Positions 24,444-32,225 of a stretch of DNA of 36,797 nt are shown piece after piece. Source of the stretch: Anaerolineae bacterium (lineage in GTDB: Bacteria > Chloroflexota > Anaerolineae > JAFGEY01); contig JAFGEY010000437.1 in the NCBI GenBank assembly GCA_016931365.1, forward strand, positions 1 through 36,797, written 5' to 3'. The position numbers and the translations under genes were made by a program. The notes beneath the pieces were generated by a model that was given only the letters and a program-made list of their open reading frames with translations, had not been told where the DNA came from and made no database searches. Position 1 is the first letter of the stretch; each line of letters opens with the position of its first letter.

Positions 24444-25413
24444 AGGAAGCTCCTTGTGACGCACCTTGGACACGCTCTGCATATCTTTGGGCAATTTTGC
24501 GGCCGTGATCGTCGACATGGCCTTTACACAACTGCGGCGTAAACACTGCCGAGGTCGATCCGGCAGCGCGCGCTTGGGCCGTCAACTGGGAAATTTTGAC
24601 AGCCTGGACGCGCGCCTCCCAGTGATCGCCCAACCGTCCACTCAACGCGCGCTCGAGCGCGCGCTTGGGTAGCGAAGGCACGGTCAGCACACGCCGCTCA
24701 AAGTCGTCAAGACCGAAAGCATTGGGAAAGAAACAGCGTGCCCAGGCATTGACTTGAATCAACACCTTGTACACATCCAGGCCATAGAGGGGAACCATTT
24801 GCGCAAGTTCGTGCGCTGTAAACAGCGAGCGGTCAAAATAATCCAGCGCATTGCCGGCGATCAAATAGTTGGGGCAGATTTCCAGACGCTCCAGTTGCCC
24901 CAGGTAGACCACCCCAATCACCAGTGAGCGGACAAGCCACAAGCGACCGGGTTCGGTGACGATCAAATAGTCGACATCGGCCCCGGCGTCTGCGTTATCC
25001 ACGGCCAGCGTGCCGGTGACGGCGACCATGCGCACGAAAGGAAGGGCGGCGATCAACCAACCATAGCGCACTGCCTTACGCCACAAATTGGCTGAAATGT
25101 TGGCACGGCGCAGCCGGGACTGCACAATCGACTCGCGCCCGCTCAAGACAAAATAGCCGGATCGCTGGCTGAGCAATCCGGGTACCAACGCCTTATCAGA
25201 CAAATGGCGCTGAACATCGGCAAGGGTCGCCTGGACGCCAACAAGATAGCGATGAATTTCCTGGGCTGTGAGCGGGTAATCAAACAGATCCGAATACTCG
25301 ATCGTTTTCAAGATGCCTTCGCCGATGCTGCGCACGCCAACATCCACCGACTTGCAATCTCGCCCCCCTAAATGTGCCGTATCATGGGACAAGTTGAGAA
25401 CTGGATGAGCCAT
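24433..25413 (-). CDS. Nucleotidyltransferase-fold protein, first gene of the glycan operon
   Basis: 326 residues, no firm family name. Residues about 30-85 look like a winged helix (LKTIEYSDLFDYPLTAQEIH and SGYFVLSGRE). A pol-beta-type nucleotidyltransferase core follows: VAVTGTLAVDNADAGADVDY with an acidic pair at D146 and D148 in ADVDYLIV, resembling the GS...DxD pattern, although the usual GS is GT. The C-terminal third is helical (ALDYFDRSLFTAHELAQM). Activity is not predictable. ATG 25413 has AAGGTG eight bases upstream. It is the first gene after the promoter at 25471-25499. Confidence 0.7.
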   Translation of the reverse strand: MAHPVLNLSHDTAHLGGRDCKSVDVGVRSIGEGILKTIEYSDLFDYPLTAQEIHRYLVGVQATLADVQRHLSDKALVPGLLSQRSGYFVLSGRESIVQSRLRRANISANLWRKAVRYGWLIAALPFVRMVAVTGTLAVDNADAGADVDYLIVTEPGRLWLVRSLVIGVVYLGQLERLEICPNYLIAGNALDYFDRSLFTAHELAQMVPLYGLDVYKVLIQVNAWARCFFPNAFGLDDFERRVLTVPSLPKRALERALSGRLGDHWEARVQAVKISQLTAQARAAGSTSAVFTPQLCKGHVDDHGRKIAQRYAERVQGASQGASFDG

Positions 25414-25470
25414 CGCACAAACACCTTGGACGCAACAAGATGGACTCAACGAGCAAAAGATGATGTGGTC

Positions 25471-25499
25471 ATTATATACTAAATAATCGGCAAAAACAA
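25471..25499 (-). promoter_or_regulatory. Predicted promoter of the glycan operon
   Basis: On the minus strand TTGTTT (25494-25499), a 17-base spacer and consensus TATAAT (25471-25476), about 58 bases before ATG 25413. Divergent from the rpmH promoter, 46 bases away. Confidence 0.6.
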
Positions 25500-25544
25500 C
25501 CGTAAAATCCAATGTCCCTGCCGCCGTACCCAGCATCATAACAT

Positions 25545-25573
25545 TTGCCGTTTTGACACAATGCAGGTATAAT
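25545..25573 (+). promoter_or_regulatory. Predicted promoter of the rpmH operon
   Basis: TTGCCG (25545-25550), a 17-base spacer and TATAAT (25568-25573). A better -35 match, TTGACA at 25553, is only 9 bases from the -10 box and cannot serve. ATG of rpmH is 88 bases downstream. Confidence 0.6.
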
Positions 25574-25660
25574 ATCTTGTCACACCAACACAAGTCAGCT
25601 TGAAATCAAGCCGCCGCACCATAGGCGGTTATCATTGTCTGTGTAGAGGAGTTTTGAACA

Positions 25661-25798
25661 ATGCCCAAGCGCACCTGGCAACCCAAAAAACGTCGCCGCA
25701 TCCGTGTACATGGATTCCGCAAAAGGATGGAAAGCCAAGACGGACGCGACGTCTTGAAACGTCGTCGGCTCAAAGGCCGTCACAGTCTGACCGTATAA
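25661..25798 (+). CDS. rpmH: Ribosomal protein L34
   Basis: 45 residues, normal length, very basic. The start [20 protein letters not shown] and the end [15 protein letters not shown] match L34 along its length (consensus 'KRT.QP..RKR....GFR.RM....GR.VL..RR.KGR..L.'). It is a component of the 50S subunit. AGAGGA eleven bases upstream of ATG 25661 is a usable ribosome site. It is followed by rnpA, as in most bacteria. dnaA, often its other neighbour, is not here; the divergent gene belongs to the glycan operon. Confidence 0.97.
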   Translation: MPKRTWQPKKRRRIRVHGFRKRMESQDGRDVLKRRRLKGRHSLTV

Positions 25799-25825
25799 CC
25801 CGGCGACGCAACAACGCGTCTGTGC

Positions 25826-25873
25826 GGATGATCGCCTATCGTAGCCAGGAATGGTTACGGTAGGCGATGATCC
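25826..25873 (+). other. Long hairpin with GNRA loop between rpmH and rnpA
   Basis: Arms 25826-25847 and 25852-25873 form a 22-position stem with one G-G mismatch and two G-U pairs, closed by the tetraloop GGAA (25848-25851). No T-tract follows, so it is unlikely to be an ordinary terminator. It sits 15 bases before the rnpA start. It could be a processing or stability element, or a mobile palindromic repeat. Confidence 0.7.
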
Positions 25874-25888
25874 ATCCGGCAACCGGTT

Positions 25889-26269
25889 ATGTTAAAAAAA
25901 GCATATCGCCTCAAGAGCAATATCCGGATCCACCAAGTCCGTACGTCCGGTTCGTCCTGGGCCAACCGCTGGGTTGTACTCGCCAAAGAGCGAGGACAAG
26001 CCCCCCAGTGTCGATTTGCCTTTGTGGTCAGCAAACGCATCGGAGGCGCCGTCCAGCGCAACCGCGTCAAGAGAGTGCTGAGAGAAGCCGTTCGGCAGCG
26101 ATTGCCCGACATCGAACCGGGCTGGGATGTGGTCGTCATTGCCCGGCATCCCGCACGCGAGGCGAGCTTTGAACAGATCAATCAGGCTATTGTCGATGTC
26201 CTAAAACGTGCACACCTGAGTCCTCTGGAAACAAGCGTCACCAGAGAGGACACCAGCTATAAACAATGA
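25889..26269 (+). CDS. rnpA: Ribonuclease P protein component
   Basis: 126 residues, usual length. It aids RNase P RNA in 5' maturation of tRNA precursors. Family marks: KKAYRLKSN near the start, [20 protein letters not shown] with the 'RNRVKR' RNA-binding helix at about 55-60, and [21 protein letters not shown] 25889 has only a weak ribosome site, which may reflect coupling to the upstream hairpin. The stop overlaps the start of yidD (ATGA). Confidence 0.95.
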   Translation: MLKKAYRLKSNIRIHQVRTSGSSWANRWVVLAKERGQAPQCRFAFVVSKRIGGAVQRNRVKRVLREAVRQRLPDIEPGWDVVVIARHPAREASFEQINQAIVDVLKRAHLSPLETSVTREDTSYKQ

Positions 26270-26475
26270 GATTTGTCATTTTGCGACTGATTCGCCTTTA
26301 TCAAGCCACCTTTTCACGGTTTACCGCCCCGACGTGCCGGTTTATTCCCTCTTGTTCAGAATATACATACCAGGCCATCGACAAACACGGGCTGCTCAAA
26401 GGCGGATGGATGGGCCTCAAGCGCATTTCGCGCTGCCATCCCTTGAACCCGGGCGGCTATGATCCCGTGCCATAA
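26266..26475 (+). CDS. yidD: Membrane protein insertion efficiency factor YidD
   Basis: 69 residues. [34 protein letters not shown] and [17 protein letters not shown] are the invariant parts of YidD, a small amphipathic, membrane-associated protein that helps YidC insert membrane proteins. The three conserved cysteines are present. The ATG overlaps the rnpA stop by four bases, the standard arrangement. Confidence 0.96.
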   Translation: MRFVILRLIRLYQATFSRFTAPTCRFIPSCSEYTYQAIDKHGLLKGGWMGLKRISRCHPLNPGGYDPVP

Positions 26476-26551
26476 GTCACTCAGAATGGAGAAAACACCG
26501 GCAGTCAGGCCCTTTTTGGAGCTTGATCTTGCTGAATGAGGAGGTTACAAA

Positions 26552-27754
26552 TTGAATAACATATCAACACGCCCCGGCAAACGCAACAAGCGGTGGCGTC
26601 CGATTATCCTGGCTCTGATCCTGTCCACACTGCTCATCGGTTGTGGGAGTACCGTTTCTGGCACATGGCCCGACCTCGTCGTCGACGGCGAAACAGTGTA
26701 TCTAGTCAGTGGGCAGGTTTTTGCCCTGCAAGCCGACACCGGCACGGTGCTGTGGAACTATCCTGGCGCGGCGCAACGAAGCGGCGGGTTGCTCGGCGGC
26801 TGCTCAGCCCCGCAGGCCACCGACGGGCCGTTCACCAGCGCACCGGCCTTTGACGACGCTTTTGTCTACATCGCTTCGGCGGGCGAACGGCAAAAGTCGA
26901 TCTGGGGCGCGGGCGAAAACAAGGCCGGGCTGCGCGCGCTGAACCAATTCGGCACGCTGCAATGGAAGTTCGACGGGACAACGGCTCCCGCGCTGGCCGA
27001 ACCGACGCTGATCGGGAATACGATCTATATGGCATCATCCGATCACAAGGTCTATGCGATCAGCGTCGAAACGCAAGGGGTGCGCTGGACCTTTGAAACG
27101 GAAAACTGGGTATGGGCTACGCCGCTGATTGTCGATGAGACGGTGTATATTGCCTCGATGGATCACAAGCTATATGCCATCAACGACGAAACCGGCCTGA
27201 CCGAGTGGACCTTTGATCAATCCCACAGCGCGCTGCCCACCGCCCCGGCCTATGCCGCCGGCGTAGACGGCCGAGGCGTGCTGTACCAGAACACGCTCGA
27301 TGGTTACATTTACGCCATCGATGCTCAAAATGGCAGCCTGATCTGGAAAACCAAGATCGAGGGCAGTGTGTGGGCTTCGCCGCTGGTCGAAGGCGACACG
27401 TTGTACCTGGGCACACTCCAGGGCATAGTGTATGCGTTGAGTATCCAAGACGGCAGCACATTGTGGACCCAATCCGTCGGCGGCGAGGTGCGCAGCCAAC
27501 CGGCCTTTGTCGATGGCTGGCTTTACTTTGGCTGCGAAGACGGCAAATTGTACGTATTTAACGCCGACGATGGCACCAAGCGCGCATCGCCGCTGGGCGA
27601 CAAGGTCGAAAAAGCATCGATTCACACCACACCGGTGTACGATGGCAAGCACCTGTACGTGGTGGCAACCGACAGCACCGTGTACGCACTTGACCTGGAA
27701 CGCAATGTCATTGTCTGGGAAAAGAACCCGCTGACAGCACAAGAGGAGAAGTAA
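26552..27754 (+). CDS. PQQ-type beta-propeller lipoprotein (BamB-like)
   Basis: 400 residues. The basic start is followed by a hydrophobic run ending in the lipobox LIGC (about 29-32), so it is likely a lipid-anchored exported protein. From about 45 there are seven or so PQQ/BamB-type blades: VYLVSGQVFALQADTGTVLW, IYMASSDHKVYAISVETQGV, VYIASMDHKLYAINDETGL, YIYAIDAQNGSLIW, LYLGTLQGIVYALS, LYFGCEDGKLYVFNADDG and VVATDSTVYALDLERNVIVW. There are no obvious enzyme residues, so a scaffold role is likely. TTG 26552 is the start, seven bases after GAGGAGG. It lies between yidD and yidC, one base before yidC, so it is cotranscribed with the insertase genes. Confidence 0.85.
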   Translation: MNNISTRPGKRNKRWRPIILALILSTLLIGCGSTVSGTWPDLVVDGETVYLVSGQVFALQADTGTVLWNYPGAAQRSGGLLGGCSAPQATDGPFTSAPAFDDAFVYIASAGERQKSIWGAGENKAGLRALNQFGTLQWKFDGTTAPALAEPTLIGNTIYMASSDHKVYAISVETQGVRWTFETENWVWATPLIVDETVYIASMDHKLYAINDETGLTEWTFDQSHSALPTAPAYAAGVDGRGVLYQNTLDGYIYAIDAQNGSLIWKTKIEGSVWASPLVEGDTLYLGTLQGIVYALSIQDGSTLWTQSVGGEVRSQPAFVDGWLYFGCEDGKLYVFNADDGTKRASPLGDKVEKASIHTTPVYDGKHLYVVATDSTVYALDLERNVIVWEKNPLTAQEEK

Positions 27755-27755
27755 C

Positions 27756-28601
27756 GTGTGGGAAATGCTCATCCAGTGGTTTGTCCTGGCGCTGATTTGG
27801 TTGTATAAAGTCCTGGGCAGTTCCGAATGGAGCTTTGCCTTGAGCATCGTCGTGATGACTCTTTTGGTCCGCGTGCTCACCTTGCCTTTTACCCTGCCCT
27901 CACAGCGATCGATGAAAAAGAACTCGGTCAAGATGCAGGCGCTACAACCAGAACTCGACAAGCTCAAGAAAAAACTTCGCAACGATCCGCAAAAACTGCA
28001 ACAAGCGCAGCTCGACCTGTACAAAGAATATGGGATCAACCCTCTGTCCAGTATGACCGGTTGCCTGCCGATGTTCATTCAACTGCCGATCATCTGGGCC
28101 TTTTACCAGTCGATCAGCCGCGCACTGGCCAACCAACCCGGACAAATGATCGTGCTGAGCAAATATCTGGCCAACGTGCCCGGATTTATGCAACTGGTGC
28201 CTCTGCCCAGCAAATTCCTGTGGTTCGACCTGGGCCGCCCCGATATGCTCGTTTTGCCCATCCTGGTCGCCGGGACAACGTGGCTACAACAAAAGCTGAC
28301 TACGGCCAGCACGCCGCCGTCCGCCGACCCCCAGGCCGCGCAGATGAGCCAGTCGATGATGATCACTATGCCGCTGATGTTTGGCTTTTTTGCGATGCAA
28401 ATGCCCGCCGGGCTGTCGATCTATTTTATCGCCAGCGCCGTCGTTGGTATTGGCATCCAATGGCTGACTGACAAACTCATCAAAAATGACGACACCGACG
28501 TCAAAGCGATCCAGCCGCGTCCGGCGCCGCCAGCGCCGCGCCAGGAGCCGCCCAAAACCAAGTCGGGGCGTCGCAAACGCGGCTACAAGACTCAAGATTG
28601 A
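27756..28601 (+). CDS. yidC: Membrane protein insertase YidC/Oxa1
   Basis: 281 residues, the short form without the large periplasmic domain of proteobacterial YidC. It inserts and folds inner-membrane proteins with or without SecYEG. About five membrane helices: SFALSIVVMTLLVRVLTLPF carries the conserved arginine in the groove, the coiled loop KMQALQPELDKLKKKLRNDP is cytoplasmic, and MTGCLPMFIQLPIIWAFYQS, MLVLPILVAGTTWLQ and MPLMFGFFAMQMPAGLSIYF follow. The tail is basic (GRRKRGYKTQD), as in ribosome-binding YidC tails. GTG 27756 has AGAGGAGA upstream. Confidence 0.95.
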   Translation: MWEMLIQWFVLALIWLYKVLGSSEWSFALSIVVMTLLVRVLTLPFTLPSQRSMKKNSVKMQALQPELDKLKKKLRNDPQKLQQAQLDLYKEYGINPLSSMTGCLPMFIQLPIIWAFYQSISRALANQPGQMIVLSKYLANVPGFMQLVPLPSKFLWFDLGRPDMLVLPILVAGTTWLQQKLTTASTPPSADPQAAQMSQSMMITMPLMFGFFAMQMPAGLSIYFIASAVVGIGIQWLTDKLIKNDDTDVKAIQPRPAPPAPRQEPPKTKSGRRKRGYKTQD

Positions 28602-28650
28602 CCCATCGCTTTTGCTATCCCGGCGGCCCCGGCCAACGACGCCGATTTCC

Positions 28651-28701
28651 CGCTTGCACGTTGCTGCCCGACCAGAACGCGGGGCGATGGACGTGCAAGC
28701 G
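28651..28701 (+). other. Stem-loop in the leader of jag
   Basis: CGCTTGCACGT (28651-28661) and ACGTGCAAGCG (28691-28701) are a perfect 11-bp inverted repeat around a 29-base loop that can form a second GC helix. A further GCCG/CGGC pair lies outside it across an internal loop. It occupies most of the 184-base gap between yidC and jag. Jag is itself an RNA-binding protein, so this might be a control element. Confidence 0.6.
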
Positions 28702-28785
28702 TTCCGGCGCATCATCAGATCGTGCGACCTTGCGAGCTTGGCACATTTGACGATTTGCGCGGCATATATAGAAAGGGATACGTAT

Positions 28786-29580
28786 ATGGACAAACGCAGC
28801 ATTCAAGTGAGTGGGGCGACTGTCGAAGAAGCGATTCAGCGCGGATTGGCCGAGTTGGGACTGACACGCAATCAGGTCAATGTCGAGATCGTTGAAGAAG
28901 GCCGGCGCGGTATTCTAGGGATCGGCACCCGAGACGCCACCGTTCGTCTAGAAGCCCTTGCGCCGGCCAGCATTCCCACATCGCTCCCTGAACCTCAGCC
29001 CCCCGCCGAGGACGCCCCAGCAGCCGAACCGCCCCCCCGCAGCCGCCCTCAAGACACGCAGCTCGCACCGTCGGCAAGTATGGACGCTGCGGACGAGTAC
29101 AAACTGACACCTGAACAGGTTGTCCAGGTGTCACAACAAACGCTCAGCGAACTCTTGAATAAAATGGGCATCGAGGCTCAAGTTGTTGGTCACCTGAACG
29201 GAGGATCTACCAAAGAAGACATACCCGTAGTTCTCGACGTACAAGGCGAGGCCCTGGACATTCTGATCGGCCATCGAGGCAAGGTGCTGAATGCGCTCCA
29301 GCACATCACCCGTCTCATCGTCAGTCGCGAAGTCGAGCAGTGGGTCGATCTGGTCGTCGACGTGGGCATGTACAAACAGCGGCGTGCCAACTCGCTGCAC
29401 AAGCTCGCCCAGCGGATGGCCGAACGCGTGGCTGGCACGCACCAACCGGTCGCCCTGGAGCCGATGCCGCCCAACGAGCGGCGCGAAATCCACCTCGCCC
29501 TGCGCGATCACCCCGACGTGACCACACAAAGCGTCGGGCGCGGCGACAACCGCAAAGTGACGATCATTCCGCGTCACTGA
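28786..29580 (+). CDS. jag: Jag/KhpB RNA-binding protein
   Basis: 264 residues. N-terminal Jag_N domain (1-52: KRSIQVSGATVEEAIQRGLA, GRRGILGIGTRDATV), a Pro/Ala-rich linker (about 60-100), a KH domain (LDILIGHRGKVLNALQHITR, with 'IGHRGKVL' as the GxxG loop) and an R3H domain (RRANSLHKLAQRMAERV through REIHLALRDHPDVTTQSVG). The KhpB family binds RNA and affects cell division and translation. ATG 28786 has AAAGGG nine bases upstream; a much longer frame extends upstream through the stem-loop but lacks family similarity. Last gene of the operon, followed by a terminator. Confidence 0.95.
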   Translation: MDKRSIQVSGATVEEAIQRGLAELGLTRNQVNVEIVEEGRRGILGIGTRDATVRLEALAPASIPTSLPEPQPPAEDAPAAEPPPRSRPQDTQLAPSASMDAADEYKLTPEQVVQVSQQTLSELLNKMGIEAQVVGHLNGGSTKEDIPVVLDVQGEALDILIGHRGKVLNALQHITRLIVSREVEQWVDLVVDVGMYKQRRANSLHKLAQRMAERVAGTHQPVALEPMPPNERREIHLALRDHPDVTTQSVGRGDNRKVTIIPRH

Positions 29581-29593
29581 CCCGTACAAACGC

Positions 29594-29632
29594 AAACTCC
29601 CCGCTTGTTCTCACACAAGCGGGGAGTTTTTT
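29594..29632 (+). terminator. Rho-independent terminator of the rpmH-jag operon
   Basis: A perfect 15-bp stem (29594-29608 with 29615-29629), loop TCTCAC, and a T-run through 29632, starting 13 bases after the jag stop. The converging GH106-like gene ends 12 bases further on. Confidence 0.9.
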
Positions 29633-29643
29633 ATCCAGGTCGA

Positions 29644-31509
29644 TCAACCGATTCTCAGCAGCTTGATCGTACAAGGCTCTAACACCAGTTCGGGCTCTTG
29701 AACTGTCTGTTCAAGGGTAAAGGGATCGACCCACAGCATCTCGCCCTGCGCCGCGACCTGCAACCGAAAGCGCAGCGGCTCGCGCCCCTCGTTGCACAGC
29801 ATATAATAGTGTAAACCATCTTTGATCACATGCCGGCAGCGCAGATCCGGCTGCGGCGGCTCGACGGTCAGATCGGGCGGGACCAGCCGGTCGATCTGAG
29901 CCACCAGCGCATCAGGCGAGTCGACAATCTGCGCGCCGTCAAAACTCCACTCGTCCTCGCCATAGACGATCAGCCGCCGGGCCCGGGCCAGCGCGCCCAG
30001 CGCGGGCATCGCTTCGACGGGAATATGGCCCACGCCGTCGACGATCAGCGCCTTGTAGTGCATCCCGGCAATGCGAATGCCATCCTCGCTGACCTGCGCA
30101 TCTTCCCACAGATGGCGCATTTCCAAATAGTTGAAATCGCACTGGCGTTGAAAGCAAATTTTGGCCGCCCGCCAGGGCAGGAAATTGGCCTGGCCCAAAA
30201 TGGCGACCTCGCACTGATGAACGCTGTCCGTATTGAGCCAGCACATGCGGCGGCAATAGTCGGCAAAGGGCTTGTAATCATCCCACCACGGCGCGTGCGG
30301 GCCGACGTCGGGCGGGCGCTCGTCGCGGCGCGGGCCGCGCACCGAGTAAAAAAAGGCGTGCGGGTAGAGCAGGTTCACCCCGCGCACAAAGCACCAATCG
30401 ACGAGCCATTTCATCTCTTCCCAGGTAAACTGGTGCCCAAACGCGCCAAAACACTCGTTGCTGTTGCGCCGCCGCCCCAGGTGCAGCATTGCCGACGAGG
30501 AGCATTTGCCCTGCGTCGACTCGCGGCCTTCCAGCGCGCTGGGATGGTTGGGCAGCACCCAGCGCCAGACGATGTCCTGGCCGGGGATGTGAAAATGGCG
30601 CTCCAGGCCGATCTCGTCGCCCGCCGCCGGGTGACCGGTTAAAGCAATGCCGTGCGCCGTGCACCAGTTTGACAACTGCGTGTAATAGGTCTCTTCCAGC
30701 CGCTGCGCGATGGCGCGCTCGTAATCCCGCCGGTAGCGCACGGCGTCCGTCTCGTCCTCGTACCACAGCGCGGGCAGGTGGGGCGTGAAATCGTAGCCCA
30801 GATAGGCATTGACGTGCTCCAGGATGCCCGTCGTCCCCGGCCACACGCCGCGCTCCCGGCAGCGCCCCAGCACACCCGGCTCGTCGGTGAACATGGCGAA
30901 CACGGTCTTGCCGAAATGATCGCGCAGCGCTTCAAAATAGCGATCGTAGACCAGTCGCACAAAGGCGGCCACCGCGTCGGGGTTGAGGATGTCGGCGGCG
31001 GGCGGCTCGTCTTCCTTTGGCCCCTCGCCGATGTAGTGCAGGCCGCGGATAAAGGCATCGACCGGGCGGTCGATCACGGCGACTCGCTGCTCGTTGGCGC
31101 GGGTGGCTATGGCGACCAGATTCCAGCCGGGCTGGAGTGCAGGCGCTTGATCGCTTTCCAGGTCGACCTTAGCCAGACAGCGACACCGGTACAGCAGGTT
31201 TTCGGCCACCACCTGCCCCGACGACGAGCCGGAGGGATACATCCCTTCGTCATAGAGCACTACCTGCATCCCGCGCCGCGCCGCCTCATCGACGGCAAAA
31301 CGCACGAAATGCAGCATCCGCTCGGACATCCAGCCGATGCTGCGCGGCAGGCCGACACGGGGGTGGATGACAAAGCCGTACACGCCGTGCGCCTCCATAT
31401 CGTCGATCTGGCGCAGCAGTTCGGCCTCGCTCAGGTCGTCGTTCCAGAACCAGAATGGTATGAGGCTGAATTCGGTAGGAGGATTGAGAAAGGAAGGATC
31501 AAGGATCAT
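29644..31509 (-). CDS. Glycoside hydrolase, GH106 (alpha-L-rhamnosidase)-like
   Basis: 621 residues. The opening FWFWNDDLSEAELLRQIDDM and GVYGFVIHPRVGLPRSIGWM, then LYDEGMYPSGSSSG, are typical of the GH106-type TIM barrel. Acidic residues in FTDEPGVLGR and the region HPAAGDEIGLERHF are candidate catalytic or ligand groups. A later domain with FDYLEMRHLW-like pattern and a small beta domain (HYYMLCNEGREPLRFRLQV) closes the protein. Known GH106 enzymes remove rhamnose from rhamnogalacturonan, but are around 900-1100 residues with added beta-sandwich modules, which this one lacks. No signal peptide. It lies in a pectin-type cluster. ATG 31509. Confidence 0.7.
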   Translation of the reverse strand: MILDPSFLNPPTEFSLIPFWFWNDDLSEAELLRQIDDMEAHGVYGFVIHPRVGLPRSIGWMSERMLHFVRFAVDEAARRGMQVVLYDEGMYPSGSSSGQVVAENLLYRCRCLAKVDLESDQAPALQPGWNLVAIATRANEQRVAVIDRPVDAFIRGLHYIGEGPKEDEPPAADILNPDAVAAFVRLVYDRYFEALRDHFGKTVFAMFTDEPGVLGRCRERGVWPGTTGILEHVNAYLGYDFTPHLPALWYEDETDAVRYRRDYERAIAQRLEETYYTQLSNWCTAHGIALTGHPAAGDEIGLERHFHIPGQDIVWRWVLPNHPSALEGRESTQGKCSSSAMLHLGRRRNSNECFGAFGHQFTWEEMKWLVDWCFVRGVNLLYPHAFFYSVRGPRRDERPPDVGPHAPWWDDYKPFADYCRRMCWLNTDSVHQCEVAILGQANFLPWRAAKICFQRQCDFNYLEMRHLWEDAQVSEDGIRIAGMHYKALIVDGVGHIPVEAMPALGALARARRLIVYGEDEWSFDGAQIVDSPDALVAQIDRLVPPDLTVEPPQPDLRCRHVIKDGLHYYMLCNEGREPLRFRLQVAAQGEMLWVDPFTLEQTVQEPELVLEPCTIKLLRIG

Positions 31510-31537
31510 CGAATGTCGTTCCTTGTGTTAAATTTTT

Positions 31538-31612
31538 GTGAAACGTGATGCGTGAGGGTTGGAAAGACCTGATTCGCATTTCCCAGCCTCACGTTTCACG
31601 CATTATGCATTA
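31538..31612. repeat. CACGTTTCACGCAT-type inverted repeat
   Basis: GTGAAACGTGATGCGTGAGG on the left and CCTCACGTTTCACGCAT on the right form imperfect inverted arms. The right arm supplies the stop codon (31596) and last codons of the SGNH gene. The same elements recur at 33773-33842. Confidence 0.6.
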
Positions 31613-32222
31613 TGCCTCTGAACGCCATCAACCACCCGGCGATGAACGCGGCCTGTTTTTGCCGGATGGGGTCGTGAAAGTGGATGTGATCGCAGTACAA
31701 GTCCGGCCCCAGGTTGAGCGTAAAGGTGTACAGGTCGATTGATGGCACGCCGGCCTCCTGCATGATCTGATCGGCCACCCGGTTGTAGGCCACGCAGTCG
31801 GTGGCAAAGCGGTGAAATTGCATCCCTTCGCGGTTGTGCGCCCGCTCGTCGCACGGCGTCGTGCGCATCCAGATCAATTCGGGCTTCATCTCCGCCGCCG
31901 TCTGCACGATGGCGCGCAAATTGCGGGCATAAACGTCGATCTCTACCTGCCGCGCACCTGTGATCGGGTCGGTGCGGATGTCGTGCAGCCCGCAGTTGAC
32001 CAGCAACAGGTCGGCGTCGATGCCGCCCGACGCGGCTTTAGCCTGGAGGAAGGACAGCACCATCGACGAATCCCCACCGTTGGCCCCTTGCGGCTGATCG
32101 AGGTTGAGCAGGGCTTCTTCTTCCCCTTCTTTACGTGAATAGTCGATCATCCCTTGCAGATAAGCCTGTAGATACGGGCCATAATGGATCGATATGCTAT
32201 CACCCAGAACGTAGATTTTCAT
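31596..32222 (-). CDS. SGNH/GDSL hydrolase
   Basis: 208 residues. Block I LGDSIS has the nucleophile S9; block II glycine is in GANGGDSSM; block III asparagine in LLLVNCGLHD; block V reads LYCDHIHFHD, giving the Asp-x-x-His pair. Members are esterases, often deacetylating plant polysaccharides; rhamnogalacturonan acetylesterase would fit the neighbourhood, though the sequence does not prove it. No signal peptide. It starts three bases after the preceding gene, whose end carries its GGAG site. Its stop and last codons lie in a dispersed repeat, so the natural C-terminus may have been altered. Confidence 0.85.
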   Translation of the reverse strand: MKIYVLGDSISIHYGPYLQAYLQGMIDYSRKEGEEEALLNLDQPQGANGGDSSMVLSFLQAKAASGGIDADLLLVNCGLHDIRTDPITGARQVEIDVYARNLRAIVQTAAEMKPELIWMRTTPCDERAHNREGMQFHRFATDCVAYNRVADQIMQEAGVPSIDLYTFTLNLGPDLYCDHIHFHDPIRQKQAAFIAGWLMAFRGIMHNA

Positions 32223-32225
32223 TAT

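Noticed and set aside
25553..25573. TTGACA followed by TATAAT before rpmH
   Set aside because: Only 9 bases separate the boxes; the working -35 is more likely TTGCCG at 25545.
28486..28785. Longer N-terminus for Jag
   Set aside because: It overlaps the end of yidC out of phase and lacks similarity; ATG 28786 starts directly with the Jag_N domain.
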